A stretch of DNA of 64,000 bases from Regnicoccus frigidus (GTDB lineage Bacteria; Cyanobacteriota; Cyanobacteriia; PCC-6307; Cyanobiaceae). This document shows, piece by piece, positions 9,276 to 17,313 of this stretch (position 1 is the first letter of the stretch; the number at the start of each line of letters is the position of its first letter). The stretch covers positions 124,001 through 188,000 of the forward strand of contig JAOANE010000031.1 in assembly GCA_025194985.1 (NCBI GenBank), given 5' to 3'. Position numbers and translations under genes: made by a program. The notes under the pieces are model-generated. The model made no database searches. It saw only the letters and a program-made list of their open reading frames with translations, and had not been told where the DNA came from.

Positions 9276-11210
9276 ATGAATCAGCGCTGGCGTCTGATCG
9301 CTCTCTGGCTGCTGCCGCTGGCCGTAGCGCTGTTTCTGGCCTGGCAGGTGCTCGGCAACGGAGCCGGGGGTGGTGGCGGCGATCGTTTCGCTCCCCAGGG
9401 GCAGGCAACGGCTGGCCCCCGCAACACCGCCGTCGCACGCATGAGCTATGGCCGCTTCCTCGATTACGTCGAAGCGGGGCGGGTCACAGCCGTGGACATC
9501 TATGACGGCGGCCGCAACGCCGTGATCGAAGCTGTCGACCCTGAACTCGATAACCGCGTCCAGCGCCTGCGGGTTGACCTGCCCGGGCTGGCACCCGAGC
9601 TGATCAACACCCTCAAACAACAAGGGATCAGCTTCGACATCCATCCCCCCAAGAACAACCCTCCGGCTTTGGGCATCCTTGGCAACCTGCTCTTCCCACT
9701 GCTGTTGATCGGGTCGTTGATCTTTCTGGCCCGCCGCTCCTCCTCAATGCCCGGCGGTCCTGGCCAGGCCATGCAGTTCGGTAAAACCAAGGCCCGTTTT
9801 GCCATGGAGGCCGAAACCGGCGTCAAATTCGATGACGTCGCCGGCGTGGAAGAAGCCAAGGAAGACCTCGAAGAAGTGGTCACCTTTTTGAAACAGCCCG
9901 AGCGGTTCACCTCGGTGGGAGCAAAAATCCCCCGTGGCCTTCTGTTGGTGGGGCCGCCAGGAACCGGCAAGACGCTTTTGGCCAAGGCAATCGCCGGCGA
10001 GGCCGGTGTTCCCTTCTTCTCGCTCTCAGGCTCTGAATTTGTTGAGATGTTCGTCGGAGTCGGCGCCAGCCGTGTCCGCGACCTATTCAAACGCGCCAAG
10101 GAGAACAGCCCCTGCCTGATCTTCATCGACGAAATCGATGCGGTGGGACGGCAACGCGGTGCCGGCATCGGTGGCGGCAACGATGAACGGGAACAGACCC
10201 TGAACCAACTGCTCACTGAAATGGATGGCTTTGAAGGGAATACCGGAATCATCATCATCGCGGCCACCAACCGCCCCGATGTGCTCGATTCGGCGCTGCT
10301 GCGCCCCGGCCGTTTCGACCGCCAGGTGTCCGTAGACGCTCCCGACATCAAGGGACGCCTGTCGATCCTGAAGGTCCACTCCCGCAACAAGAAGCTCGCT
10401 GAAGGTGTCTCGCTCGAAGCCATCGCGCGACGCACGCCAGGTTTCACCGGAGCTGATCTCGCCAACCTGCTCAATGAGGCAGCCATCCTCACGGCCAGGC
10501 GCCGCAAGGAAGCCACCACCCTCGCCGAGATCGACGATGCGGTCGATCGGGTCATTGCCGGCATGGAAGGCAAGCCCCTCACCGATGGACGCAGTAAGCG
10601 ATTGATCGCTTATCACGAGGTTGGCCATGCCCTGGTGGGCACCCTGGTCAAGCAACATGACCCCGTCCAGAAAGTCACCCTGATTCCCCGCGGCCAGGCC
10701 CAGGGCCTCACCTGGTTCTCCCCTGACGAGGACCAGATGCTTGTCAGCCGTGCCCAGCTGCGCTCGCGCATCATGGGAGCCCTGGGCGGGCGAGCTGCAG
10801 AAGCCGTGGTCTTCGGCCATGCCGAGGTGACCACTGGCGCCGGTGGTGACATCCAGCAGGTGGCCGGCATGGCCCGCCAGATGGTCACCCGTTTCGGCAT
10901 GAGTGATCTTGGGCCGGTGTCCTTGGAAGGTGGCAATCAGGAGGTGTTCCTGGGCCGCGATCTGATGACCCGCAGTGACATCTCCGAGTCGATCTCAAAG
11001 CGGATCGATGAGCAGATCAGGCTGATTGTCGACAGCTGCTACCGCGACACCGTCGTCTTGGTGGAAAGCAACAGAGCCTGCATGGATCGCCTAGTCGAAC
11101 TGTTGATCGAGAAGGAAACACTCGATGGGGATGAACTGCGCAGCATTGTTGCCGAATTCACCGTGATTCCCGAGAAGGAGCGCTTCTCTCCCCTGCTTCA
11201 AGCCAGCTAA
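9276..11210 (+). CDS. ftsH: ATP-dependent zinc metalloprotease FtsH
   Basis: A hexameric membrane AAA protease; thylakoid homologues degrade damaged photosystem II D1 protein. Two membrane helices (residues ~7-25 and ~133-151) flank a lumenal domain. Walker A GPPGTGKT starts at 226, Walker B LIFIDEID follows at 281-288, the second region of homology (ATNRPDVLDSALLRPGRFDR) is present, and the zinc site HEVGH is at 447-451. The 644-aa length is typical. HEVGH in place of the more common HEAGH also occurs in cyanobacterial FtsHs. Confidence 0.97.
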   Translation: MNQRWRLIALWLLPLAVALFLAWQVLGNGAGGGGGDRFAPQGQATAGPRNTAVARMSYGRFLDYVEAGRVTAVDIYDGGRNAVIEAVDPELDNRVQRLRVDLPGLAPELINTLKQQGISFDIHPPKNNPPALGILGNLLFPLLLIGSLIFLARRSSSMPGGPGQAMQFGKTKARFAMEAETGVKFDDVAGVEEAKEDLEEVVTFLKQPERFTSVGAKIPRGLLLVGPPGTGKTLLAKAIAGEAGVPFFSLSGSEFVEMFVGVGASRVRDLFKRAKENSPCLIFIDEIDAVGRQRGAGIGGGNDEREQTLNQLLTEMDGFEGNTGIIIIAATNRPDVLDSALLRPGRFDRQVSVDAPDIKGRLSILKVHSRNKKLAEGVSLEAIARRTPGFTGADLANLLNEAAILTARRRKEATTLAEIDDAVDRVIAGMEGKPLTDGRSKRLIAYHEVGHALVGTLVKQHDPVQKVTLIPRGQAQGLTWFSPDEDQMLVSRAQLRSRIMGALGGRAAEAVVFGHAEVTTGAGGDIQQVAGMARQMVTRFGMSDLGPVSLEGGNQEVFLGRDLMTRSDISESISKRIDEQIRLIVDSCYRDTVVLVESNRACMDRLVELLIEKETLDGDELRSIVAEFTVIPEKERFSPLLQAS

Positions 11211-11240
11211 GGCCAAGCCAGCAAAGGTGGTGGTCGTGGG

Positions 11241-11262
11241 GCGGAAAGCCAAGGCTTTCCGC
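11241..11262 (+). terminator. hairpin behind ftsH
   Basis: A perfect 9-bp stem (GCGGAAAGC / GCTTTCCGC) with a 4-nt loop, 31 bases after the ftsH stop. An AT-rich stretch follows, but no clean run of T directly at the stem. It is a plausible ftsH terminator. Confidence 0.55.
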
Positions 11263-11345
11263 TTGCATTGGAATTATTTTCTTAACCTATTGTTCATCAA
11301 GCTCAGTATCTTGCAAACTAATGTGGGATACATCGCCTATCCACC

Positions 11346-11606
11346 TTGAGCAATACTCACTCGCCAATGGAGTCGTTCAGCCAATACCGCGGCGATGACT
11401 GGACTCCAGAACGGGTGGCCTTCCACCAGAATCTTGAGATGTTTGCCGAGAGGGTGGGGCTGATTGTCGGACTCCAAAGTAATGGCAAGGTCAGCCAAGA
11501 CAATGCCTATTCAGAGATCAGACAGCTCTGGAAAGAACTCAAAGGCAGCAAGGGCCACCTGATAGACAATAAACTCGGCAAGAACAAAGGAGAGCAAACT
11601 GACTGA
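11346..11606 (+). CDS. small conserved cyanobacterial protein (DUF7219-like)
   Basis: An 86-aa acidic/basic soluble protein. Residues 10-70 (ESFSQYRGDDWTPERVAFH, NLEMFAERVGLIVGLQSNGK, YSEIRQLWKELKGSK) look like the small all-helical cyanobacterial family I associate with DUF7219; I could not confirm that. The start is TTG 11346 or ATG 11367; neither has a clear Shine-Dalgarno site. Its flanks are AT-rich compared with the neighbouring genes. Confidence 0.65.
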   Translation: MSNTHSPMESFSQYRGDDWTPERVAFHQNLEMFAERVGLIVGLQSNGKVSQDNAYSEIRQLWKELKGSKGHLIDNKLGKNKGEQTD

Positions 11607-11659
11607 CCCACCAGCTTGCTGTTAAAACAAGTTTGAATCAATCCAGTCCAGATCAATTC

Positions 11660-11683
11660 AATCCAGACCGGCTAATCTGGATT
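11660..11683. terminator. convergent terminator hairpin
   Basis: An 8-bp stem AATCCAGA / TCTGGATT with an 8-nt loop, extendable by four A:T pairs if one C is bulged. It lies between two convergent genes (the 86-aa ORF and clpP), so it could end transcripts from both sides. Confidence 0.5.
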
Positions 11684-11758
11684 AATTTAATCTTGGATGA
11701 TACTCCCTAGATGACACAAGCCAGCCAAAGTTATAGATAATCCTGTATTTCGATCCGT

Positions 11759-12352
11759 TCAACTGACTGGCCGGATCGGGCGACGCTCAATCACCTTGTC
11801 GATCAGTCCGTAGGTCACGGCCTCTTCCGGTGACATGAAGAAGTCACGGTCCGTGTCCTGCTCGATCCGTGCAAGCGGTTGGCCGGTGCGAGCTGCCAGC
11901 TCCCGGTTCAGCTTGTCTTTGAGGAAGAGAATTTCATCGGCCTGAATGCGGATGTCGCTGGCTTGGCCGCGGGCACCACCGAGGGGCTGGTGGATCATGA
12001 TCCGGGAGTGGTGCAGGCTGCTGCGCTTGCCTGCGGCGCCAGCATTGAGCAGAAAAGCCCCCATGCTGGCCGCCAATCCGACACATACAGTCTGAACATC
12101 AGGCTTGATGTGCTGCATGGTGTCAAAAATACCGAGACCGTCGTAGACAGATCCACCCGGTGAATTGACGTAGAGGTAGATGTCTTTGTCGGGATCTTCG
12201 GCTTCAAGAAACAGCAGCTGGGCCACGACCCGATTCGCTGACTCCGAGGTGACGGGCTCTCCGAGGAAAATGATCCGCTCTCGAAGCAGACGGGAATAGA
12301 TATCAAAGGCGCGCTCGCCCCTGCCCGAATCCTCAATCACGATCGGGATCAT
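11759..12352 (-). CDS. clpP: ATP-dependent Clp protease proteolytic subunit
   Basis: A 197-aa serine protease subunit with a complete catalytic triad: Ser96 in GLAASMGAF, His121 in IMIHQPLGG, and Asp170 in DTDRDFFMS. It forms tetradecameric chambers fed by ClpX or ClpC. I start at the ATG at 12352 (MIPIVIEDSG); an upstream GTG/ATG extension of 43 residues is unlike the family. Cyanobacteria carry several clpP paralogues; this one keeps its serine, so it is not the inactive ClpR. Confidence 0.95.
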   Translation of the reverse strand: MIPIVIEDSGRGERAFDIYSRLLRERIIFLGEPVTSESANRVVAQLLFLEAEDPDKDIYLYVNSPGGSVYDGLGIFDTMQHIKPDVQTVCVGLAASMGAFLLNAGAAGKRSSLHHSRIMIHQPLGGARGQASDIRIQADEILFLKDKLNRELAARTGQPLARIEQDTDRDFFMSPEEAVTYGLIDKVIERRPIRPVS

Positions 12353-12449
12353 CGGCAAACCATCAACACAGTGTCTCGATCTTACCGAGGCCGATCGCCG
12401 ACTCGGGGTGTGCCCGGCGCTATGGTCCAGATAATCATGGGAACCAAGT

Positions 12450-13244
12450 GTGGGTGCCAGTCTCACCGTCGCTGACAGCAAGCGCGCTTTTCATCAGGCC
12501 TTTCCCTATGTGATTGCTCCCCTCTATCGGCGCCTGGTGGATGAGCTGCTTGTCGAGCTCCACCTGCTCAGCCGCCAGAAGGGGTTTGCCCGTGATGCGC
12601 TCTTCGCCACCGGCCTAACCCAGGTGTTCGACAGCTTCGCCAAGGGCTACCGCCCCGAATCGCAGCAAGAGCCACTGTTTGTGGCTCTGTGCGCCTCGGC
12701 TGGCTTCGATGCCGCCGAGTTCCGCCGCGAGCGGGAGGCGGCCGTTCAAATGGTCGGCAAGCACAGCCTGGAGGAGGTCCGAGGCTGGCTCTCAGCGCAG
12801 GGCGAGGGAGCACCTGAACCCATCGCTGGGGTTCTCGAGCAGGTCAAACGCCCTGATTTCCACTACTCCCGCCTGTTCGCCGTTGGCCTGCTCAGCCTGC
12901 TGCAACAAGCCCAAGGGGCAGGCAGCCTGGAGCCCCAAGCGCTGCAGGCGTCGGCCCACGAGATCAGCGCCACGATGGGCCTGCTCAAAGAGCGCGTTGA
13001 TAAGGACCTCAGCCTCTACGCCGGCAATCTCGAGAAGATGGCCCAAGCCGTTGAGTTGATGGAGGAAACCGTGGCTGCTGATCGGCGGCGACGCCAGCGC
13101 CAGGCTGAGGAACTGACGGCGCGGCAAGAGGTCAGCGCCAAAGCGGCCACTGAGACCCCTGCACTCAGCGGCGAAGGAGCCGCCAGCGAAGCCAGTGAGA
13201 CCAGCCCCAGCAGCGAACCTGCCGCCCCCAGCGCCAGCCGCTGA
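12450..13244 (+). CDS. thf1: photosystem II biogenesis protein Thf1/Psb29
   Basis: A 264-aa protein with the Thf1/Psb29 signature TVADSKRAFHQAFP, YRRLVDELLVELHLLS, and GYRPESQQEPLFVALC. Homologues help maintain photosystem II and, in Synechocystis, stabilise FtsH complexes. The C-terminal 70 residues are coiled-coil, then low-complexity Ala/Ser/Glu. The GTG start gives the expected N-terminus; it is divergent from clpP with about 100 bp between. Closeness to ftsH fits the known functional link. Confidence 0.93.
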   Translation: MGASLTVADSKRAFHQAFPYVIAPLYRRLVDELLVELHLLSRQKGFARDALFATGLTQVFDSFAKGYRPESQQEPLFVALCASAGFDAAEFRREREAAVQMVGKHSLEEVRGWLSAQGEGAPEPIAGVLEQVKRPDFHYSRLFAVGLLSLLQQAQGAGSLEPQALQASAHEISATMGLLKERVDKDLSLYAGNLEKMAQAVELMEETVAADRRRRQRQAEELTARQEVSAKAATETPALSGEGAASEASETSPSSEPAAPSASR

Positions 13245-13273
13245 ACGAGGCCGCAAGACCTCTATCTGCGCGC

Positions 13274-14743
13274 TCAGGGATCTTCCGCCAGCTGTAGGGA
13301 TCCCCACAACGAGGACAACGGCCCTGGCTTCTGGTCCGCGTTAGGTTTTGTAGCGCTGAACAGTTCAAGCTGCTCGGCCTGGCTGATCACGGGTGGCAAT
13401 CCCTGGGGGAGCAGTGAAGCGGAGGAGAGCGCTGCAGGGCGGGCCTTCAAGATCAAGGCCACTCCAGGCGGGACAGGCGCCATCAGGGGCGGGACTTCAG
13501 ACGGCAGTGGCCCCAGAAAAAACAGCAGATTGGCGGCAGCTGCGTCGCCAGCCGTGATCCATCGCCAACCACCAACCACGGTTCCGTCCTGGCGCTGCCA
13601 GATCAGGGGCGGCAGCGGACCCGGCTTGGCGGGGTTCGGTTGCTTGGTTAGTTCTGCAGGCTTGGTTTGTTCTTCTGGCAGGGTCTGGTCTGCTGGCTTG
13701 GCCTCACCAGGCAGCTTCAGGGTCAGGCCCTGGGCCAGCAGGGCTTCCCTCAGGGGAAGCAACCATTCATCCCAGGCGCTGCGGTCTTTGCCGACAGCAA
13801 GCTGGAGATCCAGAGAGGCCTGAAACGGGCCGCTCGGCAGGGGCTTGATGCGTAACACAAACGGCGTCGCAGCCAGGCGCTCCGAGAGCGCAGGGCTGAG
13901 CCCGTAGCGCTCGCTCAACGGTTCGCGGATTAATTGCCGGGTCAACAGGTCCTGAACCAGCAGGTCAAGCCGTTCACCGCGCACGTCAAGCAGCAGGGAG
14001 GGGGGCAGGGGAGGGCTTGGGGCCGCAGCCAACGGCGATGGCAGGGGCACTGGGGAGCTGATCGGATCCACCGTTGCGCTGGATTCGCCCCGCCAGAGCA
14101 GTCCCGAAGCGTCACTGTCGAGCGTGAGGCAGCCCTGCTGATAACGCTGCAGCAACGGGGCAAGGGGACCAGCCAGCTGGGCCATGGCCGTGTTGGTCCA
14201 AGCCACCGCCTGGCCGGAACGCAAGCGATCAACACAACGCTCCTGCAGACCCTGGGGAGGGCGCCGGCTGAGACTCAGCTGCTCTTCAAGCACTTGCAGG
14301 GTCAGCGGATCAGGGGCGACCACCACCAGGTCATCGACACGCAAGCTGTTGGCCGGCAACGGGCCCGAAGGAGCAACCCCGAAAGTCCGGCTCGGCATGG
14401 CCAGAAAGGGCTCGGCCTGGTCACCATCGGCCGACCAGAACAGCCACCAGAAGCCCCGTTGCCGTCCCCAAAGCCGGGGGGCGAGGCTGGGACCGAGTCG
14501 CTCGCCCCAAAGGGCCGGCACCAGACGCTGGGGACCAGCCGCAAAGCTCTGGATCAGGGCCGATGCGCTCATCAGCCGCTCAAGACCGGCGGCGTTGGAG
14601 CGGGGAAACCGCTGCAACTGCAGAGCTGGTAGTGCAATCAACAGCACCACCAGAACAGTGGTCACCGGCAGGAGCGCCTTCCAGGGGAGGCGGGGTAGCC
14701 GGGGTAGCCGCTTCCAATTCTTAGCAACAGCCAACAGGCTCAC
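13274..14743 (-). CDS. membrane-anchored protein of unknown function
   Basis: A 489-aa protein with one N-terminal membrane helix (about residues 23-42, WKALLPVTTVLVVLLIALPA) and a large Trp/Pro/Leu-rich extracytoplasmic part, including a Pro/Thr/Lys/Glu low-complexity linker near residue 370. It may belong with the large cyanobacterial DUF3352-type proteins, but I see no decisive motif. Its GTG start overlaps the stop of the 49-aa ORF by GTGA, so translation is probably coupled. It is third in a run petN - 49-aa ORF - this gene. Confidence 0.75.
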   Translation of the reverse strand: MSLLAVAKNWKRLPRLPRLPWKALLPVTTVLVVLLIALPALQLQRFPRSNAAGLERLMSASALIQSFAAGPQRLVPALWGERLGPSLAPRLWGRQRGFWWLFWSADGDQAEPFLAMPSRTFGVAPSGPLPANSLRVDDLVVVAPDPLTLQVLEEQLSLSRRPPQGLQERCVDRLRSGQAVAWTNTAMAQLAGPLAPLLQRYQQGCLTLDSDASGLLWRGESSATVDPISSPVPLPSPLAAAPSPPLPPSLLLDVRGERLDLLVQDLLTRQLIREPLSERYGLSPALSERLAATPFVLRIKPLPSGPFQASLDLQLAVGKDRSAWDEWLLPLREALLAQGLTLKLPGEAKPADQTLPEEQTKPAELTKQPNPAKPGPLPPLIWQRQDGTVVGGWRWITAGDAAAANLLFFLGPLPSEVPPLMAPVPPGVALILKARPAALSSASLLPQGLPPVISQAEQLELFSATKPNADQKPGPLSSLWGSLQLAEDP

Positions 14744-14889
14744 CGGCGTTTTGGCGTGGCTTTGTTGCGTCGACGACGATCACGCCATTCCACAACAGAG
14801 AGATACACCACACCCCCGGTGACGAAAACCAGAAGAGACGAGGCCACCGCAGCGAGTGCTGTCGATCCAGCGAAGGAGAGCTCAGGCAT
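14740..14889 (-). CDS. 49-residue single-helix membrane protein
   Basis: A small gene starting MPELSFAGSTALAAVA. It has one membrane helix (about residues 10-34), then a strongly basic tail WRDRRRRNKATPKRR. It starts 22 bp after petN on the same strand, with AGG just before the ATG, and its stop overlaps the next gene's GTG start. The topology (short lumenal N-terminus, helix, positive cytoplasmic tail) resembles small photosynthetic-complex subunits, but I do not recognise it as a named one. Confidence 0.7.
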   Translation of the reverse strand: MPELSFAGSTALAAVASSLLVFVTGGVVYLSVVEWRDRRRRNKATPKRR

Positions 14890-14911
14890 CCTGAAGTGAA
14901 GGAGCGTCGGC

Positions 14912-15013
14912 TCAGAAGTTGATGCTGCCGTCGCCGTTGCGTCCCCACACCACCATGGCGATCGAGAAGCTGAACAGGGCGGCGAGAGAAGCCCAACCCA
15001 GGGTGATCAACAT
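14912..15013 (-). CDS. petN: cytochrome b6-f complex subunit PetN
   Basis: A 33-aa single-helix protein beginning MLITLGWASLAALFSF and ending VVWGRNGDGSINF, diagnostic of PetN (subunit VIII), needed for assembly and stability of the thylakoid cytochrome b6f complex. A typical ATG start at 15013. It is divergent from clpS with about 60 bp between. Confidence 0.95.
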   Translation of the reverse strand: MLITLGWASLAALFSFSIAMVVWGRNGDGSINF

Positions 15014-15074
15014 AACGGTGCCCTTTTGGCTTGCTGAGGCAGCTTACCTAGGCTTGGGCCTGCCTCGATCCTCC

Positions 15075-15422
15075 ATGCCCAGAACCAGCAGCAGCTTCAG
15101 CCATCCAGCAACAGCAACAGCAAGTGCGACAGCGACCCCGACCCGTAGCCAGCCAGCCCTCGCGGGGGTGCGGCAGCAACAGCCCTATCCCCACTTCAAG
15201 GTGGTGGTGCTCAACGACGACGTGAACACGTTTCAGCACGTCGTGGAATGCCTGGTGAAAATCCTTCCCGGAATGGGTTCGGATCGGGCCTGGGAGCTGG
15301 CCCATCAGATCGATCAATCAGGCTCGGCGGTGGTCTGGTGTGGTCAGCAAGAACAGGCCGAGCTCTACCACCAGCAACTCGGCGGCGAGGGCCTCACCAT
15401 GGCTCCACTGGAGCCGGCCTGA
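15075..15422 (+). CDS. clpS: ATP-dependent Clp protease adaptor ClpS
   Basis: A 115-aa adaptor that delivers N-degron substrates to ClpC/ClpA. The conserved core begins at about residue 37 with FKVVVLNDDVNTFQHVV, in which the paired aspartates bind the substrate N-terminus, and continues AWELAHQIDQSGSAVVW. The first 35 residues are Ser/Thr/Ala-rich. I start at ATG 15075 because a longer frame would run over petN on the other strand. It is close to clpP and petN, as in related genomes. Confidence 0.93.
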   Translation: MPRTSSSFSHPATATASATATPTRSQPALAGVRQQQPYPHFKVVVLNDDVNTFQHVVECLVKILPGMGSDRAWELAHQIDQSGSAVVWCGQQEQAELYHQQLGGEGLTMAPLEPA

Positions 15423-15460
15423 GGCAAGCCAGCTAGCGTTGGACTTTGTGGGGCAACGGG

Positions 15461-15736
15461 ATGGGCCGGGTGGTGATCACCCACAGCACCTACCTTGAAG
15501 GGCTGATTCCGCTGCTGAAAACCCTGGCGACCAGACCCGGCATCGAGACGGTGACCCCGGCGGTGATCTGTCGGGTACGGGGACGCAGCCCCCGCCTGCG
15601 GCTGAGGGTATCGACGCCGATCACCGGTGGCTACAAGCTGGTGGCCCGGCGGGCCAGCTCAGCCCAGGAGGTGTTTGTGGTGACCAGCTGGGACAAAGAG
15701 ACCCTGCAGCTGGAACTCGACCGGCTGGCCCACTGA
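15461..15736 (+). CDS. DUF2103 family protein
   Basis: A 91-aa protein starting MGRVVITHSTYLEGLIPLL, which fits the cyanobacterial DUF2103 family. The rest is strand-rich and basic (RVRGRSPRLRLRVSTP). The function is unknown; the size and basic charge would allow nucleic-acid binding, which is only a guess. I prefer ATG 15461 to TTG 15446 on family similarity. It follows clpS by 38 bp. Confidence 0.8.
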   Translation: MGRVVITHSTYLEGLIPLLKTLATRPGIETVTPAVICRVRGRSPRLRLRVSTPITGGYKLVARRASSAQEVFVVTSWDKETLQLELDRLAH

Positions 15737-15797
15737 GCCTGGAGCTGAGCTTGGATCAGTGGAGGGCTGAGCTTTGAAAAGGCCGAAATAGGAAAGG

Positions 15798-15979
15798 GGT
15801 GAACCGCTGTGCCGTCTTGCCCCAGGTTTCGACCTGGATGAACCAGGGGAGAGGTCAAAGTGGGGATCCGTGTCCGGCTACGAGGCCGGCTTACTGCACC
15901 GTCACGACAGACCTCCCACGTCGAAGAGGGAGTCAGATCAGAAAACTGTGAAAGGCAGTCACCAACACAGCAGCTCACC
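15798..15979 (-). ncRNA. ssaA: 6S RNA
   Basis: Lies directly behind the purK stop codon, the known position of cyanobacterial ssaA, which is made partly from a purK-ssaA transcript. The ends pair as a 14-bp closing stem: GGTGAGCTGCTGTG (15979-15966) with CACAGCGGTTCACC (15811-15798). Two pairs are G.U, which exist only in a minus-strand RNA and become A.C mismatches on the plus strand. Inside are a second stem (GGGAGGTC / GACCTCTCCC) and a small hairpin CCAGGTCGAAACCTGG in the 3' side of the central bubble, as in other 6S RNAs. Length is about 182 nt. 6S RNA binds and regulates RNA polymerase holoenzyme. Confidence 0.85.
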
Positions 15980-15985
15980 ATCATC

Positions 15986-17230
15986 TTAAGCCTTTTCGCC
16001 CGGAAGGGGCCACAACGCCCTGACCTGCTTAAGGCGCCTGGCGGCCTCGGTGGTCCGCTGTGCCGGGTCCGTTTCCTTCAGGGCCAGGGTGATGTGACCC
16101 AGCTTCCGGCCCGGGGTCGAACCCGGCTTGCCATACCAATGCAGGCTGGCCCCCGGAAGGGCGGAAAGGGCCTGGCGTTCGCTCTGGTAAGTGCGATCAG
16201 AGCTCTCGTAGCCCAGCAAATTGACCATCAGGGCAGCGGGCAGCTTCAGATCGGTGGGGCCAAGGGGCTGACCACAGACAATCCGCACCTGCTGGGCGAA
16301 CTGGCTGGTGCGTGCCGCTTCGATCGTGTAGTGACCGGAATTATGGGTTCGGGGCGCGAGCTCATTGATCTGCAGCCCGGCCGGTCCGTAGAAAAATTCG
16401 ATCGAGAGCACGCCGGCGTAATCCAGGGCAGTGAGCAGCGAGACCGCCACGTTGCGGGCCCGGGCCTGCACGGCCTGGCTGATGGCGGCTGGTGCCAGCA
16501 CCCAATCGCAAATGCGCTGGTGCTGGTGGGTCTCCACCACCGGGAAGCAGGCCACGGTTCCACGGCGATCACGGCAAGCCACGATGGCCAGCTCCTGATC
16601 AAAGTCCACAAATTCCTCAAGCAGCCAGTCGGCCGGCTCGACCCGCTGGAGCAGGGCCTTCAGTTCTTCGCTGTTGGTGATCGGCTGGGTGCCGCGTCCG
16701 TCGTAACCGCCGGTGGCGGCCTTGGCCATCAACGGGAAATCAAACCCCTCCGGCAGGCGCGGCGAGGGAGGCGGAAGCGGCGGTGAAGAGGGCGGAGCCT
16801 GGCCGGAGCGGGGCACAGCCGCCAGGCTGACCTCCTGCGGTTCAGGAGAAACGAGCACCTCCTCCAGGGGAATCCAACGGGGCGACGGCAGGTTGAGGCG
16901 GATCAGCAACTGCCGTTGCTCACGCTTCGAGACCAGCGGCCTGAGGGCCTCAAGCCGGGGCACGAAGGCGACGCCATCGGCCTCCAGGGCCGCGAGAAGA
17001 TCAAGATCCAGCCACTCATTCTCAAAACTGATCGCATCGCTTCGGGCGGCCAGGGTGCGTGTGCCCTCCGGGTCATCAAGGGGGGCCAGCACCGTGCTGG
17101 TGGCCAGGCGGGTGGCCGGGTCATCGGCCTTGGGGGTCTGCACGTGCAGCTCCACTCCCAGCGGACGGGCCGCCTCTGCGAGCATCAGGGCCAGCTGGCC
17201 ACCGCCCACCACACCGATGCGGCCGCTCAT
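15986..17230 (-). CDS. purK: 5-(carboxyamino)imidazole ribonucleotide synthase
   Basis: An ATP-grasp enzyme that carboxylates AIR to N5-CAIR in purine synthesis. The N-terminus RIGVVGGGQLALMLAEAA carries the glycine-rich nucleotide motif. Later motifs GGYDGRGT, LLEEFVDFDQELAIVACRD and the active-site region ELAPRTHNSGHYTIEA are typical. Length 414 aa. I start at ATG 17230 (MSGRIGVV). There is a Pro/Ser-rich insert near residue 145. The 6S RNA follows the stop codon at once. Confidence 0.95.
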   Translation of the reverse strand: MSGRIGVVGGGQLALMLAEAARPLGVELHVQTPKADDPATRLATSTVLAPLDDPEGTRTLAARSDAISFENEWLDLDLLAALEADGVAFVPRLEALRPLVSKREQRQLLIRLNLPSPRWIPLEEVLVSPEPQEVSLAAVPRSGQAPPSSPPLPPPSPRLPEGFDFPLMAKAATGGYDGRGTQPITNSEELKALLQRVEPADWLLEEFVDFDQELAIVACRDRRGTVACFPVVETHQHQRICDWVLAPAAISQAVQARARNVAVSLLTALDYAGVLSIEFFYGPAGLQINELAPRTHNSGHYTIEAARTSQFAQQVRIVCGQPLGPTDLKLPAALMVNLLGYESSDRTYQSERQALSALPGASLHWYGKPGSTPGRKLGHITLALKETDPAQRTTEAARRLKQVRALWPLPGEKA

Positions 17231-17313
17231 GGCCTCATCCCGCCCAGGCTCAACATGGTGTTCTGGCAATCAAGCAGCTTCGCATCCGCTCCATCCTGCT
17301 GCCCCGTGCCAGC

